Positions 6,543-16,146 of a stretch of DNA of 64,000 nucleotides are shown here, in pieces. Position 1 is the first letter of the stretch; each line of letters starts with the position of its first letter. The position numbers were made by a program, and so were the translations under genes. Source of the DNA: Arenicella chitinivorans (GTDB lineage Bacteria > Pseudomonadota > Gammaproteobacteria > Arenicellales > Arenicellaceae); contig NZ_BMXA01000007.1 of NCBI RefSeq assembly GCF_014651515.1, forward strand, positions 1 to 64,000, read 5' to 3'. Below the pieces are notes generated by a model. It made no database searches. It was not told where the DNA came from and saw only the letters and a list, made by a program, of their open reading frames with translations.

Positions 6543-8666
6543 CTAGAAATCGAACGTGGCGCGCAGGCCAACAACGCGAGGCGCGCCATATTGTGTGTAT
6601 GGCTCAGTTTCATAGAACTTGCGCGGGTCATTACCGAAGCTCCCAAAGCCACGCGTGGTGATGGTCTCGTCACCCAGGTTCTTACCATACAATGCAATAC
6701 GCAGCTTGTCGCGCGTGTAAGCCAGTTCAAGGTTGATTGAGGTGTAGGCTTGCGAACGCAATTCATGACGATCCGAAAAGTAGAAATCATCCTTGCCTTC
6801 CAGTGAGCCGTGAATTGACCAATTGTCCGCCAGTTGCAGGTTTCCACCCAACAGCCATTGGTATGATGGCGCGTGTGCTTGCTCGCGCCCAGCGAGGTTG
6901 TATGGGATACCATTGTCACGGTCTGCATTGACGTGGTCGAAGGTCAGCAACTGGTCGAACTCAGTGTCCAAGAGGCCAAGCGTACTGTACAGGCTCCAGT
7001 GCTCGCTAGGGGCCCAATTAAGCTCGACTTCCAGACCTCGATTTGTGCCGCTGGCGGCGTTATCGGTGAAGTCAGTAAAGCCACAAGGGCAGGGGTCGCC
7101 AGCCACGCCAGTGGCAATCGAACGTACCACGGATTGCTTGGTCTGAATCGCGTCGCGGTCTTGGTAGAACACGGCCGCCTGCAATTGGAGGTCTAGTGCA
7201 TCGAAGTAGTGTTTGAAACCGAGTTCGTAGTTCAACATGGTTTCGGTGTCGTACTCACGTTTGGCAGCGTCGAGTTCTTGATCTAGATTAAATCCTCCGG
7301 GCTTGAAACCGCGAGACACCAGGCCATAAACAAACGCACCGCTATCGGTCCGGTATTCCAGCGCGAGTCGTCCGCCCCATAGATCTTCACTCAAGGACGC
7401 TTGAGCCAAATCGGAATCCGCGTAGTCCACATCTCGAGTTTCACTTCGCAGGCCTCCAACAATGGCCCAGCGCGCATTGAGCGCGTAATTCAGCTGACCA
7501 TAAATGGCACTGTTTCGGGTGTCGAATTGGCTACGGAATAGGCCGTCGTTGTAGGTGTAGTCACGGGTCAAGTCGATAGATTGATCGCGATGATACACAC
7601 CGGCAACCCAAGAAACCTGGTCTCCTTCCGATACATAGCGCAGGTCTACGCTGGTATTGTCATTATCGCGCTGATAAGCATCGAACGAGGCATAAAACCA
7701 GTCAAACCCGAACAGCGCGCTATCACACGCGGTGGCGTCGCAAATACCGGGATGGCTCCAATCTTCATCATACGAGTAGGCCAGGTCGCTGCTGGCAACG
7801 CTTAGCATCGCTTCGAGGTGTTGTTGCGCCGTGATGGCGTAACGAGCGCGGACCGAGCCGGCCATCGTATCTTGTTGATCCACGCCGGGTTCGTCAGAGT
7901 AGGTCTGGCGCGTATTGTCCAGACTGAACGCGTCGTAGCCATTGTTGATGTCCGCCAAGAATAGCGTGAAATTCATGGTGAGATCGTGATTGGCCTGCCA
8001 GGCGAGTTGCGCGCGTGCGGTGGTTTCGTCGATCCGCATGGTGTCGTCACGATCTAAGAAAACGTTTTCAACAAAGCCATCGCTTTGCACATTTTGCGCC
8101 GCAATACGATAGCCGAGCGACTCGTTTAGAGGGCCACTGATCATGCCTTGGATCAATTGCCCACCATACTCTGCAATGCCGAGGCTTAGGCGAGACTCCA
8201 AGGCCTCGGTTGGTCGATTGGAGACCATGTTGATCATGCCCGCCAGTGCGTTGGCACCGAATAGCGTACCCTGTGGGCCACGCAACACTTCGACTTGATC
8301 TAAGTCGAGCGTACTGGCTCCGGTAGCGATGCCGGTCATATCGATCCCATCCAGCACAATACCGACAGAGTTAATTATCGGGTCCTGAAATTCACTGCGC
8401 TCTCCAATACCTCGGATCTGAATAAACCGTCCACGTGAAGCGCCCGTGGCGTAGTTGATATTGGGTGACAGATTTAACAGGTCTTCAAGATTAGACGCGT
8501 GGCGTAGGTCGATCTGAGATTGACCAATGACCGACACACTGTTGGGTAATTCGAGCACGCTGGTCTCGATCAGTTCAGCTGTGACTACGACTTCTTCGAG
8601 TTCAGCCGCGGCGTTGGCGCAGAGGCAGCTACCTGCCAGCAATACGCAAATAAGATTTTTTTTCAT
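6543..8666 (-). CDS. TonB-dependent outer-membrane receptor, probably for thiamine
   Basis: The 707-residue precursor has a signal peptide (cleavage near ANAAA), a TonB box-like EEVVVTA just after it, a plug domain (PNSVSVIGQSQIDLRHASNLEDLL through VEVLRGPQGTLFGANALAGMINMVS in shorter pieces) and a 22-strand-type barrel ending in an aromatic residue (RATFDF), as outer-membrane proteins do. The plug motif LRGPQGTLFG is characteristic. A TPP riboswitch in its leader and the downstream transport and kinase genes indicate thiamine or a thiamine precursor as ligand, which the barrel sequence alone would not reveal. Confidence 0.9.
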   Translation of the reverse strand: MKKNLICVLLAGSCLCANAAAELEEVVVTAELIETSVLELPNSVSVIGQSQIDLRHASNLEDLLNLSPNINYATGASRGRFIQIRGIGERSEFQDPIINSVGIVLDGIDMTGIATGASTLDLDQVEVLRGPQGTLFGANALAGMINMVSNRPTEALESRLSLGIAEYGGQLIQGMISGPLNESLGYRIAAQNVQSDGFVENVFLDRDDTMRIDETTARAQLAWQANHDLTMNFTLFLADINNGYDAFSLDNTRQTYSDEPGVDQQDTMAGSVRARYAITAQQHLEAMLSVASSDLAYSYDEDWSHPGICDATACDSALFGFDWFYASFDAYQRDNDNTSVDLRYVSEGDQVSWVAGVYHRDQSIDLTRDYTYNDGLFRSQFDTRNSAIYGQLNYALNARWAIVGGLRSETRDVDYADSDLAQASLSEDLWGGRLALEYRTDSGAFVYGLVSRGFKPGGFNLDQELDAAKREYDTETMLNYELGFKHYFDALDLQLQAAVFYQDRDAIQTKQSVVRSIATGVAGDPCPCGFTDFTDNAASGTNRGLEVELNWAPSEHWSLYSTLGLLDTEFDQLLTFDHVNADRDNGIPYNLAGREQAHAPSYQWLLGGNLQLADNWSIHGSLEGKDDFYFSDRHELRSQAYTSINLELAYTRDKLRIALYGKNLGDETITTRGFGSFGNDPRKFYETEPYTQYGAPRVVGLRATFDF

Positions 8667-8747
8667 TTTGGTCTCTTCAGATAATAGCGATGATGAGACC
8701 CGGTAGGCGAGAGTGAGGTGTGACAGTTCGCGAGAACATTGTTACCC

Positions 8748-8868
8748 ATCCCTACGCCGGTGTTAACCGGATCAGGTTCATGGGGTTTATGTCACCGCAC
8801 TGCGCATGATGAATGTTCGCGCAGGTATTAGACAAATCTCAGGTCGATAAGGTTCAACCGCCCCCTGG
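8748..8868 (-). promoter_or_regulatory. TPP riboswitch (THI element)
   Basis: Read on the minus strand, the leader contains the conserved thi-box pieces in order: AGGGGGC, then CTGAGA (8836-8841 region), a P3 stem with CTGCGC/GCGCAG extension, then ATGAACCTGATCCGG and ACACCGGCGTAGGG closing P4/P5 and P1. No U-rich terminator is evident between it and the ATG at 8666, so control is probably at translation initiation. Thiamine pyrophosphate binding would shut down the receptor-YkoF-PnuC-kinase operon. Confidence 0.92.
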
Positions 8869-8889
8869 GTGCTGATATTTCAGCGAACG

Positions 8890-8900
8890 AGAGTGTAGCA
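8890..8900 (-). promoter_or_regulatory. Extended -10 promoter of the thiamine operon
   Basis: On the minus strand TGCTACACT, a TGn-extended -10 element (TACACT at 8897-8892), lies about 25 bases upstream of the riboswitch aptamer. No strong -35 is visible, which fits an extended -10 promoter. The remaining gap to the next gene at 9077 shows no open frame or RNA that I can support. Confidence 0.4.
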
Positions 8901-9076
8901 CGCGGGTAACAGAAAACACGTAAAAATTGGCGGGAATGCCTGGCCTTCATGAGGAATTTTGAACTCAGCATGCGATTTGTCTCAAAAAGGCGTATAGTCC
9001 GTCTCTTATCACTGTCATCGCCGTGCAATCTGATGCAGGTATGGTCAGTCAGTTTGAGAAATCAAATTCAGTTTGA

Positions 9077-10228
9077 ATGAACGCTTATAATCACCAAACA
9101 TCAGCGCTGACGACACCCGAAGCCGAAACCGCCAAAATTCTGGTGATCCGCTTTAAACACATCGGCGATGTGCTACTTACTTCGGTGCTGTGTAATACCC
9201 TCAAGCAGACCTTTCCTAAGGCCCGAGTGGATTTTCTGATCCAGAATAAAAGCGCGGACCTATTTATCAATCACCCGTACATCAATCGTGTGATTGCGTT
9301 GACTCCGGAGCAGCAAAAAAACCCCATAAAATATTGGCGTCTGATTCGCCAAATCACCAAAGACAAATACGATCTGGTAATAGATGCGCAGTCGACTGCC
9401 AAGAGTGAATTGGTCTCAATGCTGGCGAGACGGAGTGCGATCTGCATCGGGCGCAAAAAATCCAAACGCGGTTTTTTCTACACGCACAAGGTTGTGCCAT
9501 CGCCGCAGCGCGTAAACAAAATCGATGAACGGCTCAGTTTACTGGCCCCCCTGGCGGGAATGGGTTTTGACATCAAACGGCACGACGAGATGGTGGTCGC
9601 GGTGCCGCCTGAGCGGCAACAGCGGTACCGTGACATCATGCAATCAAAAGGCATTGATTTTAGCCGCCCAGTGTTTGCCGTGTCAGTAAGTGCTAAGTTG
9701 TCCTATAAAAAGTGGCGCAATGATTACTTGCAACATGTGGTCGATCACTGTGTGGAAACCTTTGGCGCTCAAATTGTGTTGAACGCGGGCAGCGACGACG
9801 AGCGTCGCGATGCGATGAATTTCAAACAACAATCCAAACATGCGGAAGCGCTATACGCAGATATCAACACGTTCACCTTGATGGATTTGGCGGCGATGTT
9901 GTCACGGTGTGATTTATATATTGGTAACGAAGGCGGACCTCGCCATATTGCACACGCCGTTGGTTTGCCAAGTGTGTCGGTGTTTTCACCCAGTGCGAAA
10001 AAAGCCGAATGGTTGCCCAGCACGTCGCGCGCGCACCAGGGTGTGGAATGGGATGATTTGGTCGACACCACGCTAGAAGAGAAACAAAAGGTGCACGCAG
10101 CGCTGGAGATTGGCAGTGACGATTACTATGCTTTGTATCATACTATCACGCCACAGCCAGTGATTGAGTTGATTGATGACGTCACTGACTTCGTTGGCAT
10201 ACAGCGTTTGGAGCACGTTGGCTGGTAA
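9077..10228 (+). CDS. Glycosyltransferase family 9 (heptosyltransferase-like)
   Basis: This 383-residue GT-B enzyme begins with ILVIRFKHIGDVLLTSVL (about residues 21-38), the canonical N-terminus of ADP-heptose:LPS heptosyltransferases. The C-terminal half carries YIGNEGGPRHIAHAVGLP (about residues 278-295), the nucleotide-sugar binding region with the D/E-G-G-P-x-H variant typical of GT9. Its likely role is adding heptose or a related sugar to lipopolysaccharide inner core at the cytoplasmic face. It stands alone rather than in an LPS operon, so which heptosyltransferase step it catalyses is unknown. The family call is firm and the substrate is not. Confidence 0.85.
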   Translation: MNAYNHQTSALTTPEAETAKILVIRFKHIGDVLLTSVLCNTLKQTFPKARVDFLIQNKSADLFINHPYINRVIALTPEQQKNPIKYWRLIRQITKDKYDLVIDAQSTAKSELVSMLARRSAICIGRKKSKRGFFYTHKVVPSPQRVNKIDERLSLLAPLAGMGFDIKRHDEMVVAVPPERQQRYRDIMQSKGIDFSRPVFAVSVSAKLSYKKWRNDYLQHVVDHCVETFGAQIVLNAGSDDERRDAMNFKQQSKHAEALYADINTFTLMDLAAMLSRCDLYIGNEGGPRHIAHAVGLPSVSVFSPSAKKAEWLPSTSRAHQGVEWDDLVDTTLEEKQKVHAALEIGSDDYYALYHTITPQPVIELIDDVTDFVGIQRLEHVGW

Positions 10229-10268
10229 GTCGCTGGTTGAGTTGTTCAAACCCGAAAAGAGTTGATTT

Positions 10269-10898
10269 ATGACTGAATACACGTTTATTGCGGCCATTGC
10301 TGGTGTTCTACTCGTCGGGGCGATGAGCCCTGGGCCCAGTTTTTTGGTGGTCGCGCAGAATGCCTTGTCCAAGTCGCGCGCGCACGGAGTTGCGACCGCA
10401 TTGGGCACGGGTTTAGGTGTGGCGATCTTTGCGATTCTGGCGAGCTTTGGTGTCACCGCGCTGATCGAGACGGTTCCGAGCGCGTATCTGGTGTTTAAGA
10501 TACTCGGCGGTGCCTACCTGTTATACCTAGCAGTGCGAATCTGGCGCGGTGCGAGTGAGCCACTGATAACCGAGGTATCAGAGGGCGAGAAACAAACCAC
10601 CTTGTTACAAGCATTTATGCTTGGATTGGTGACTCAGACCAGCAACCCCAAAACCGCATTGGTGATCGCCGGTATTTTTGCTGCCTTTGTGCCATCGGAA
10701 CCACCGCAACACACAACCGCCCTGGTTGCCGTGATCGCATTTATTATTGATTTTAGCTGGTACGCACTGGTGGCAATCAGCTTATCATTGCCTAAGAGTC
10801 GAGGTGTCTATCAGCGCGCTAAAGCGGGCTTTGACCGAACCGCAGCGCTGTTCCTTGGCGCGGTTGGCGTTAAACTCTTGATGAGTCGAATCGACTAG
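10269..10898 (+). CDS. LysE/RhtB-family amino-acid exporter
   Basis: This 209-residue inner-membrane protein has about six helices. The family signature GAMSPGPSFLVVAQNAL is near the N-terminus (residues 16-32), and the conserved QTSNPKTALVIAGIFAAFVP follows the central loop. LysE/RhtB proteins export amino acids such as homoserine, threonine or lysine, and the specific substrate cannot be read here. It lies 40 bases after the glycosyltransferase and is followed by a strong terminator. Confidence 0.85.
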   Translation: MTEYTFIAAIAGVLLVGAMSPGPSFLVVAQNALSKSRAHGVATALGTGLGVAIFAILASFGVTALIETVPSAYLVFKILGGAYLLYLAVRIWRGASEPLITEVSEGEKQTTLLQAFMLGLVTQTSNPKTALVIAGIFAAFVPSEPPQHTTALVAVIAFIIDFSWYALVAISLSLPKSRGVYQRAKAGFDRTAALFLGAVGVKLLMSRID

Positions 10899-10914
10899 AG
10901 TGTTGAATAATTTC

Positions 10915-10953
10915 TAGATGGCCAAACAGTAGTGCCTGTTCGGCCATCTTTTT
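10915..10953 (+). terminator. Rho-independent terminator between lysE-type gene and purH
   Basis: The stem AGATGGCC(A)AACAG pairs with CTGTTCGGCCATCT, followed by TTTTT. The strongest T-run is on the plus strand, but the stem could also stop convergent transcripts from purH. Confidence 0.8.
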
Positions 10954-10963
10954 AACCTGTGAG

Positions 10964-12541
10964 TTAATGTCTGAAGTGACGCATCCCGGTGAATACCATC
11001 GCCATACCGGCTTCATCCGCAGCGGCAATCACTTCCTCGTCGCGCATTGAGCCACCCGGTTGAATGACGGCGCTGATACCGGCTTGTGCGGCACTGTCGA
11101 TACCATCTCGAAATGGAAAGAACGCATCAGATGCCATCACCGACCCTTTGACTTCCAAACCGGCGTGCTCGGCTTTGATGGCGGCAATTCGTGCCGAGTT
11201 GATACGACTCATTTGCCCCGCGCCAACGCCAATCGTCATATTACCTTTGGCGTACACAATCGCGTTGGACTTCACAAATTTGGCTACTTTCCAGGCGAAT
11301 AACAGGTCTGCCATTTGGGCTTCCGTCGGCGCTACCTTGCTGACGATTTTGAGTTCATTATGCAGAGCCAGGTCATTGTCTTGCACCAGCAGACCGCCGG
11401 TTACCCGTTTGTACTCCAAGAGATTGCTGGCTTGGTCTTGCCATTGACCGCTGCTTAACAAGCGCACGTTTTTCTTCTTTGCGACCGCTGCGACTGCGTC
11501 GGGGGATACGCTTGGCGCGATGATCACTTCGACAAATTGACGATCGACGATCTTGGCGGCGGTGGCGCCGTCTAATTCACGATTGAACGCAATGATACCG
11601 CCGAAAGCCGACTCTGGGTCGGTTGAGAAGGCCTGGTCGTAGGCCTCACTCAAGCTGGCAGCGGTTGCGACACCGCATGGGTTGGCGTGTTTAACGATCA
11701 CACACGCTGGTGCATCGTTGAATAGCTTCACGCACTCGAGTGCGGCGTCGGTATCGGCGATATTGTTATACGACAGTTCTTTGCCCTGTAGCTGGGTGGC
11801 TGTGGCGATACCGATGGGCGCATTGTCTTCCACATAGAACGCCGCCCGTTGATGTGGATTTTCACCGTAACGCATGGTTTGCTGATGTTTAAATTGCAGA
11901 TTGAAAGTGCGGGCAAACTCACTTTTACTGCCGTCGGATTGGACTTTGCCGAGGTAGTTGGCAATCGCGCCATCATATTGAGCGGTGTGCTCGAAGGCTT
12001 TGGTGGCAAGTGAAAAGCGGGTCGCGTAGCTTAAACCGCCTTGTTGAATCTCAGTGATCAATTGATCGTAATCACCAGCGTCGACCACAATCGCCACATC
12101 GCGATGATTCTTGGCGGCCGAGCGCACCATGGTTGGGCCGCCGATGTCGATATTCTCAATCGCTGTTGGCAAGTCGCAATCTGGGTTCGCCACAGTTTGC
12201 TGGAATGGGTACAGATTGACCACCACCATGTCGATTGGCGCAATGCCATGGGCTTGCATTACATCACCATCGATATCACGTCGGCCAAGGATGCCCCCGT
12301 GAACTTTTGGATGTAGGGTTTTGACGCGTCCATCCATCATCTCTGGAAAGCCGGTGTAGTCAGAAACCTCAGTCACGGTGAGCCCCTGGTCTGCCAAAAG
12401 CTTGGCTGTGCCACCCGTGGACAACAGTTCAACACCCAAGTCTGCCAGTTGACGCGCAAAGTCGACGATGCCGGTTTTATCAGACACACTAAGCAGTGCA
12501 CGAGCAGGGCGGAGTGATTTTTCCGCAGCAAAATCAGTCAT
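10964..12541 (-). CDS. purH: Bifunctional AICAR transformylase/IMP cyclohydrolase
   Basis: PurH catalyses the last two steps of purine synthesis, formylation of AICAR and closure to IMP. The 525-residue product has full family length. The N-terminal IMP cyclohydrolase domain has [16 protein letters not shown] and the Lys-rich [14 protein letters not shown]. The C-terminal transformylase domain has MRYGENPHQ and the KHANPCGVA motif containing the catalytic Lys-His pair. It is downstream of dusB-fis, an order also found in other gammaproteobacteria such as Pseudomonas. The gap to fis is 32 bases. Confidence 0.97.
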   Translation of the reverse strand: MTDFAAEKSLRPARALLSVSDKTGIVDFARQLADLGVELLSTGGTAKLLADQGLTVTEVSDYTGFPEMMDGRVKTLHPKVHGGILGRRDIDGDVMQAHGIAPIDMVVVNLYPFQQTVANPDCDLPTAIENIDIGGPTMVRSAAKNHRDVAIVVDAGDYDQLITEIQQGGLSYATRFSLATKAFEHTAQYDGAIANYLGKVQSDGSKSEFARTFNLQFKHQQTMRYGENPHQRAAFYVEDNAPIGIATATQLQGKELSYNNIADTDAALECVKLFNDAPACVIVKHANPCGVATAASLSEAYDQAFSTDPESAFGGIIAFNRELDGATAAKIVDRQFVEVIIAPSVSPDAVAAVAKKKNVRLLSSGQWQDQASNLLEYKRVTGGLLVQDNDLALHNELKIVSKVAPTEAQMADLLFAWKVAKFVKSNAIVYAKGNMTIGVGAGQMSRINSARIAAIKAEHAGLEVKGSVMASDAFFPFRDGIDSAAQAGISAVIQPGGSMRDEEVIAAADEAGMAMVFTGMRHFRH

Positions 12542-12573
12542 AGTTAATACCTTATGAGAAGTGAAACGACGGC

Positions 12574-12810
12574 TTAGGCGATGTCGTAGTGTTTGAGTTT
12601 TTTACGCAGCGTATTGCGGTTGATGCCGAGCATATCGGCGGCGCGAGTCTGATTGCCATTTACTTTTTCCATGACGACCTGGAGAAACGGTTTCTCCACT
12701 TCATTGATAAAAAAGGTGTGTAGATTGGTCGGTAGCTCGCCATTTAGATCATTAAAATACTGTTCCATGGAGTGCTTAATACACACGGACAAAGGGTCGT
12801 TCTTGGTCAT
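12574..12810 (-). CDS. fis: DNA-binding protein Fis
   Basis: Fis is a nucleoid protein and growth-phase-dependent regulator that bends DNA and activates stable RNA promoters. This 78-residue form is slightly shorter than the 98-residue E. coli protein at the N-terminus. The C-terminal helix-turn-helix is intact ([20 protein letters not shown]). It is downstream of dusB with a 39-base gap, the classical dusB-fis arrangement, and is probably transcribed from the dusB promoter. Confidence 0.95.
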   Translation of the reverse strand: MTKNDPLSVCIKHSMEQYFNDLNGELPTNLHTFFINEVEKPFLQVVMEKVNGNQTRAADMLGINRNTLRKKLKHYDIA

Positions 12811-12849
12811 GATTGCATGTCAGAGTCGGTCAAGTGGTCAATGGAAGTG

Positions 12850-13836
12850 TCAGGCAGCAAGGTTGAGCTGCGAAAACGTTAAAAACTGTGCCAGCAGATT
12901 GCGCTGCTGGGCCGCGTTGTCAGTGGTGGTGATGGCACGCCGAGCTTGATCGTCAATTGAGACAGGCCAATGCGCCAGATACCACTTGATGTGTTTGCGT
13001 GCCAGGCGCACGCCCATGCCGGGGCCATAGAACTCATGCACAGCGTTAACGTGGTTCAAAATTGTCTTGACCCGCGTCTCTAGATCGGGTGCTGTGGTGT
13101 GTTGGCCAGTAGTCAAATAATCAGCGACTTGCCGGTAGAGCCAAGGTTGGCCCTGTGCTGCGCGACCAATCATAACGGCGTCGGCCTGAGTGTGTTTAAG
13201 CGCGATGCGGGCCGCTTCGGGCGATGCGATGTCACCGTTTAACACCACCGGGATGCTGAGCTGCTGCTTTACCTCTGCGATGGTGTCGTACTCAGCCTGG
13301 CCATCGAATTTACACGCCTTGGTGCGTCCGTGAATGGTGATGGCGCTGATACCGGCTTGTTCGGCGATCCTGCCAATCGTCACGGCGTTGCGTCGATCGG
13401 GCGCAATGCCGGTGCGAATCTTGACTGTCACCGGCACATCGACGGCCTCGACAACCCGCGTTAGAATCTCGGAAACCAGTTGTTCATTTGCGAGCAGAGC
13501 GGAGCCAGCCGCCTTTTTACACACCTTTTTGGCAGGGCAACCCATGTTGATGTCGATGATCTGGGCCCCATTGGCCACGTTGAATTGCGCCGCGCTCGCC
13601 AGTTCATCAGGTTCGGTGCCAACGATTTGCACCACCACCGGTTCAGGTTCACCGTCGAGATCGGAACGGAATTTGGTTTTAGCTGAATCACGCAGGCCAG
13701 ACTGGCTGGTGATCATCTCTGACACCACCATCCCCGCGCCGTGATCACGGCACACCTGTCGATACGGTTTGTCTGTCACACCGGCCATGGGCGCGGCAAT
13801 CACCGGATTAACAAGTTGATAAGGGCCGATTTGCAT
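12850..13836 (-). CDS. dusB: tRNA-dihydrouridine synthase B
   Basis: DusB is an FMN- and NADPH-dependent enzyme that reduces U17 in the tRNA D-loop. The 328-residue protein shows the TIM-barrel N-terminus VIAAPMAGVTDKPYR, the catalytic cysteine motif MGCPAKKVCKKAAGSALL and the phosphate-binding region VMIGRAAQGQPWLYR. The C-terminal helical domain includes RKHIKWYL. It is the first gene of dusB-fis-purH. The 187-base gap upstream carries a long AT-rich hairpin. Confidence 0.96.
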   Translation of the reverse strand: MQIGPYQLVNPVIAAPMAGVTDKPYRQVCRDHGAGMVVSEMITSQSGLRDSAKTKFRSDLDGEPEPVVVQIVGTEPDELASAAQFNVANGAQIIDINMGCPAKKVCKKAAGSALLANEQLVSEILTRVVEAVDVPVTVKIRTGIAPDRRNAVTIGRIAEQAGISAITIHGRTKACKFDGQAEYDTIAEVKQQLSIPVVLNGDIASPEAARIALKHTQADAVMIGRAAQGQPWLYRQVADYLTTGQHTTAPDLETRVKTILNHVNAVHEFYGPGMGVRLARKHIKWYLAHWPVSIDDQARRAITTTDNAAQQRNLLAQFLTFSQLNLAA

Positions 13837-13970
13837 CGAGTGTTCCGTTGTAAAAGTTAGTCACTGTTTGCGCCTTCACGAGCAAATGTGGTGGCAAACG
13901 CGACGGGTGGTGCCGTCAGGAAAAGGGAGTCAGATGATACCGATCCGGTGAAATCGGGTAAAGATTCAAC

Positions 13971-13995
13971 CTTAAAAAACTGCTACTTTTTTAAG
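13971..13995. repeat. AT-rich perfect hairpin between DUF3426 gene and dusB
   Basis: CTTAAAAAA and TTTTTTAAG are perfect inverted repeats around a seven-base loop. The hairpin could terminate transcripts from the upstream DUF3426 gene or act as an A-tract/UP-like element for the dusB-fis promoter. The sequence does not decide between these. Confidence 0.5.
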
Positions 13996-14023
13996 CAATT
14001 TTAAAATTACTGTCGGTCAGAAA

Positions 14024-15241
14024 TCAGCGCCGAATCAGTTTTAGCTCGTAACCGACGGCTTGTTTGGGGAAGGTGAGCATTTCGATGGTGACTTTTTTAA
14101 GCTCTTTGGCACCGATCATGGCGTCGGTTTGATTATTGTAAAGATAGTCGTGTGGCGACAATTGTCGGCGTGATACGACCTTACCGTCGGCACTCATCAG
14201 ACTTAGTTCCAGCCAAGGCAAAGGTTGCGCGATCTCGGCGTGATTGATGAGGCTGACTCTAAGTAACGTGGTGGAGGATCTTGTTGGATGAGGTTCATTA
14301 CGTGCGGCAACGATCTCGAGCTGCGCCAAATTACGTCGAACGGGTAGCGCAATGTCGCGTTCCGCCAGCCGCTCAGACAACGGTAAGGTAAGCTGTTGAA
14401 TCTGTCGATCAAGCTTGCTCTGCGGGTCAATTGAGATCAGTTGCTTGAACCAAACCTGATACAGTAGCAGTGCGGCGAGACCCAGTGTCAATGCGAGCAG
14501 TAGTAAAAACATCATTATGCGCAGCAGACCAGCGACTGCGCTACGTTGGCGCTTCGATTTCGGTCGAGCCACAGGGCGTGGTCGAGTGCGAACCGGTGCA
14601 GCCAGTGGCACGTTAGAGCGCTTGGGTTTGATCAATTTATCTTTGATTAGCGAGTCCACTTCGTCAATCAGCTGGCTGTCATTTTTCTCAACATCGGTCG
14701 AGGACGTAGTCTCTGGTTCGGAGCCAGAATTTGCGGGCGTCGATGTTTCAGTGTTTGATGCAGGCAGCGCGATCTCTGTTTGCCCGTATTTCTCTGCGGT
14801 TGCCAGTTTGCGTGATTTGGGCGTTGTCGGTTCAGGTGCAACCAGCTCCTCAACTTCTTCCTTGTGTGCGTTAATGTCGGCAACTATTTGATCAACCAGC
14901 GAAGGCTCGCTGAGCGAGTCGGGGTCGACGGTAATCGAATTGGGTTCGAGTTGCGGGTCCGCGTCAGCCTCGTTGCTTTCGGTGTGCGGGTCGGCGAACT
15001 CAATTTCCATAGTTTCCGGCGCGCTGGTGTCTTGAGTATCGGGCGTGTCTTCGCTAATGGGTTCAATAAACGCACCGCGCGGGTCGAACTTGGGAACGCT
15101 GATACTGGCATCGATCAGTCTGGCCTGGAAGCGTTCGCGACAGGTGCCACAGCGCACCATGCCTTCAGACACGCGAAATTGTTCGTCACTGATGACGTAA
15201 GTGGTAAAGCAGTGCGGGCACTGTGTTTTGTTTAAACCCAT
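14024..15241 (-). CDS. Zinc-ribbon and DUF3426 domain membrane protein
   Basis: This 405-residue protein has three parts. The N-terminal MJ0042-type zinc ribbon carries CPHC (residues 8-11) and CGTC (32-35). A long acidic, Ser/Thr/Glu-rich low-complexity linker covers about residues 60-200. After a basic patch, a transmembrane helix near residues 235-260 is followed by a C-terminal DUF3426 domain. Function is unknown. The gene between prmA and dusB in other gammaproteobacteria is of the same type, so its position is conserved. It starts 10 bases after prmA. Confidence 0.8.
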   Translation of the reverse strand: MGLNKTQCPHCFTTYVISDEQFRVSEGMVRCGTCRERFQARLIDASISVPKFDPRGAFIEPISEDTPDTQDTSAPETMEIEFADPHTESNEADADPQLEPNSITVDPDSLSEPSLVDQIVADINAHKEEVEELVAPEPTTPKSRKLATAEKYGQTEIALPASNTETSTPANSGSEPETTSSTDVEKNDSQLIDEVDSLIKDKLIKPKRSNVPLAAPVRTRPRPVARPKSKRQRSAVAGLLRIMMFLLLLALTLGLAALLLYQVWFKQLISIDPQSKLDRQIQQLTLPLSERLAERDIALPVRRNLAQLEIVAARNEPHPTRSSTTLLRVSLINHAEIAQPLPWLELSLMSADGKVVSRRQLSPHDYLYNNQTDAMIGAKELKKVTIEMLTFPKQAVGYELKLIRR

Positions 15242-15251
15242 CGATAAACGT

Positions 15252-16145
15252 TTAAGCTTTTGGAGTCGCGATTATCAGAGCCCATTGCTCTTGATGCTCA
15301 ACATGATAAGCCATTTTATCACCAAAGGCGGCGGTCACACGATCGACCTGCGTGGTGAGAATGCCGGTGAGTAAAAGTGTGCCCTCTGCGTGTAAATGCG
15401 CCAGTAGTGTGTCTTTCAGTTGGATAATCACATCGGCCAGTATATTGGCGATGACCAGCGGATAGCGATGTCGAGGTTCATCGGCCAGTTGGTTGGGTAA
15501 ACAGGCGTGTAAGTTATGGCCAAGTTCATTGCGTGCGGCGTTTTCATCGCAAGCTGTTACCGCCAACGGATCAATGTCGACCGCCTCGGCCGACTCCGCA
15601 CCGCTTAATAGCGCTGCGATCGCCAAGATGCCTGTGCCGCTGCCATAGTCCAGTACTGCCTGACCACTTAGGTCTTGTCGTGATAGCCACTGCAAACAAA
15701 GGTGTGTGGTTGGGTGAGTACCAGTTCCGAATGCCAGCCCCGGATCTAAAATAATATTGCGTGCCTCGGGGTCGACTGGGTCACACCAGCTTGGACAGAT
15801 CCACAAGCGATCACCGACTTCAATCGGCGTGAACGAATCCAACCAAACGCGTTCCCAATCCTGATCAACGAGCGTCTCAACCTGTACTGGAATTTCTGTG
15901 TTGGATTGCGCAGAGAAGTGTTGTTGCACAAAGTCAATAATCGGCTCCAATGCGATTTGGGCATCAAACAACGCCGTGACGCGCACCTTTTGCCAGGTGG
16001 GCTGGCCGGGGAAAGCCACCTCGTAGTACTCATCCGCACCTGCGTTTTCGGTGGTTACGGCTTGAGCTAAGAATGCCTCGAGTGTGGCCGAAAGCCGGTC
16101 CACTTGATTGGCATCCACCACAAATCTTGCTTGAGTCCAGCGCAT
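15252..16145 (-). CDS. prmA: Ribosomal protein L11 methyltransferase
   Basis: PrmA trimethylates lysines and the N-terminus of ribosomal protein L11 using S-adenosylmethionine. The 297-residue product has the substrate-recognition N-domain (MRWTQARFVVDANQ) and the catalytic motifs GLAFGTGTHPTTHLCLQWL, LDYGSGTGILAIAALLSG and VIANILADVI. ATG 16145 is chosen because the family starts at W-x-Q; a longer frame to 16211 lies inside the upstream thioredoxin gene. It starts one base after that gene ends, so the two are coupled. Confidence 0.95.
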   Translation of the reverse strand: MRWTQARFVVDANQVDRLSATLEAFLAQAVTTENAGADEYYEVAFPGQPTWQKVRVTALFDAQIALEPIIDFVQQHFSAQSNTEIPVQVETLVDQDWERVWLDSFTPIEVGDRLWICPSWCDPVDPEARNIILDPGLAFGTGTHPTTHLCLQWLSRQDLSGQAVLDYGSGTGILAIAALLSGAESAEAVDIDPLAVTACDENAARNELGHNLHACLPNQLADEPRHRYPLVIANILADVIIQLKDTLLAHLHAEGTLLLTGILTTQVDRVTAAFGDKMAYHVEHQEQWALIIATPKA

Positions 16146-16146
16146 A

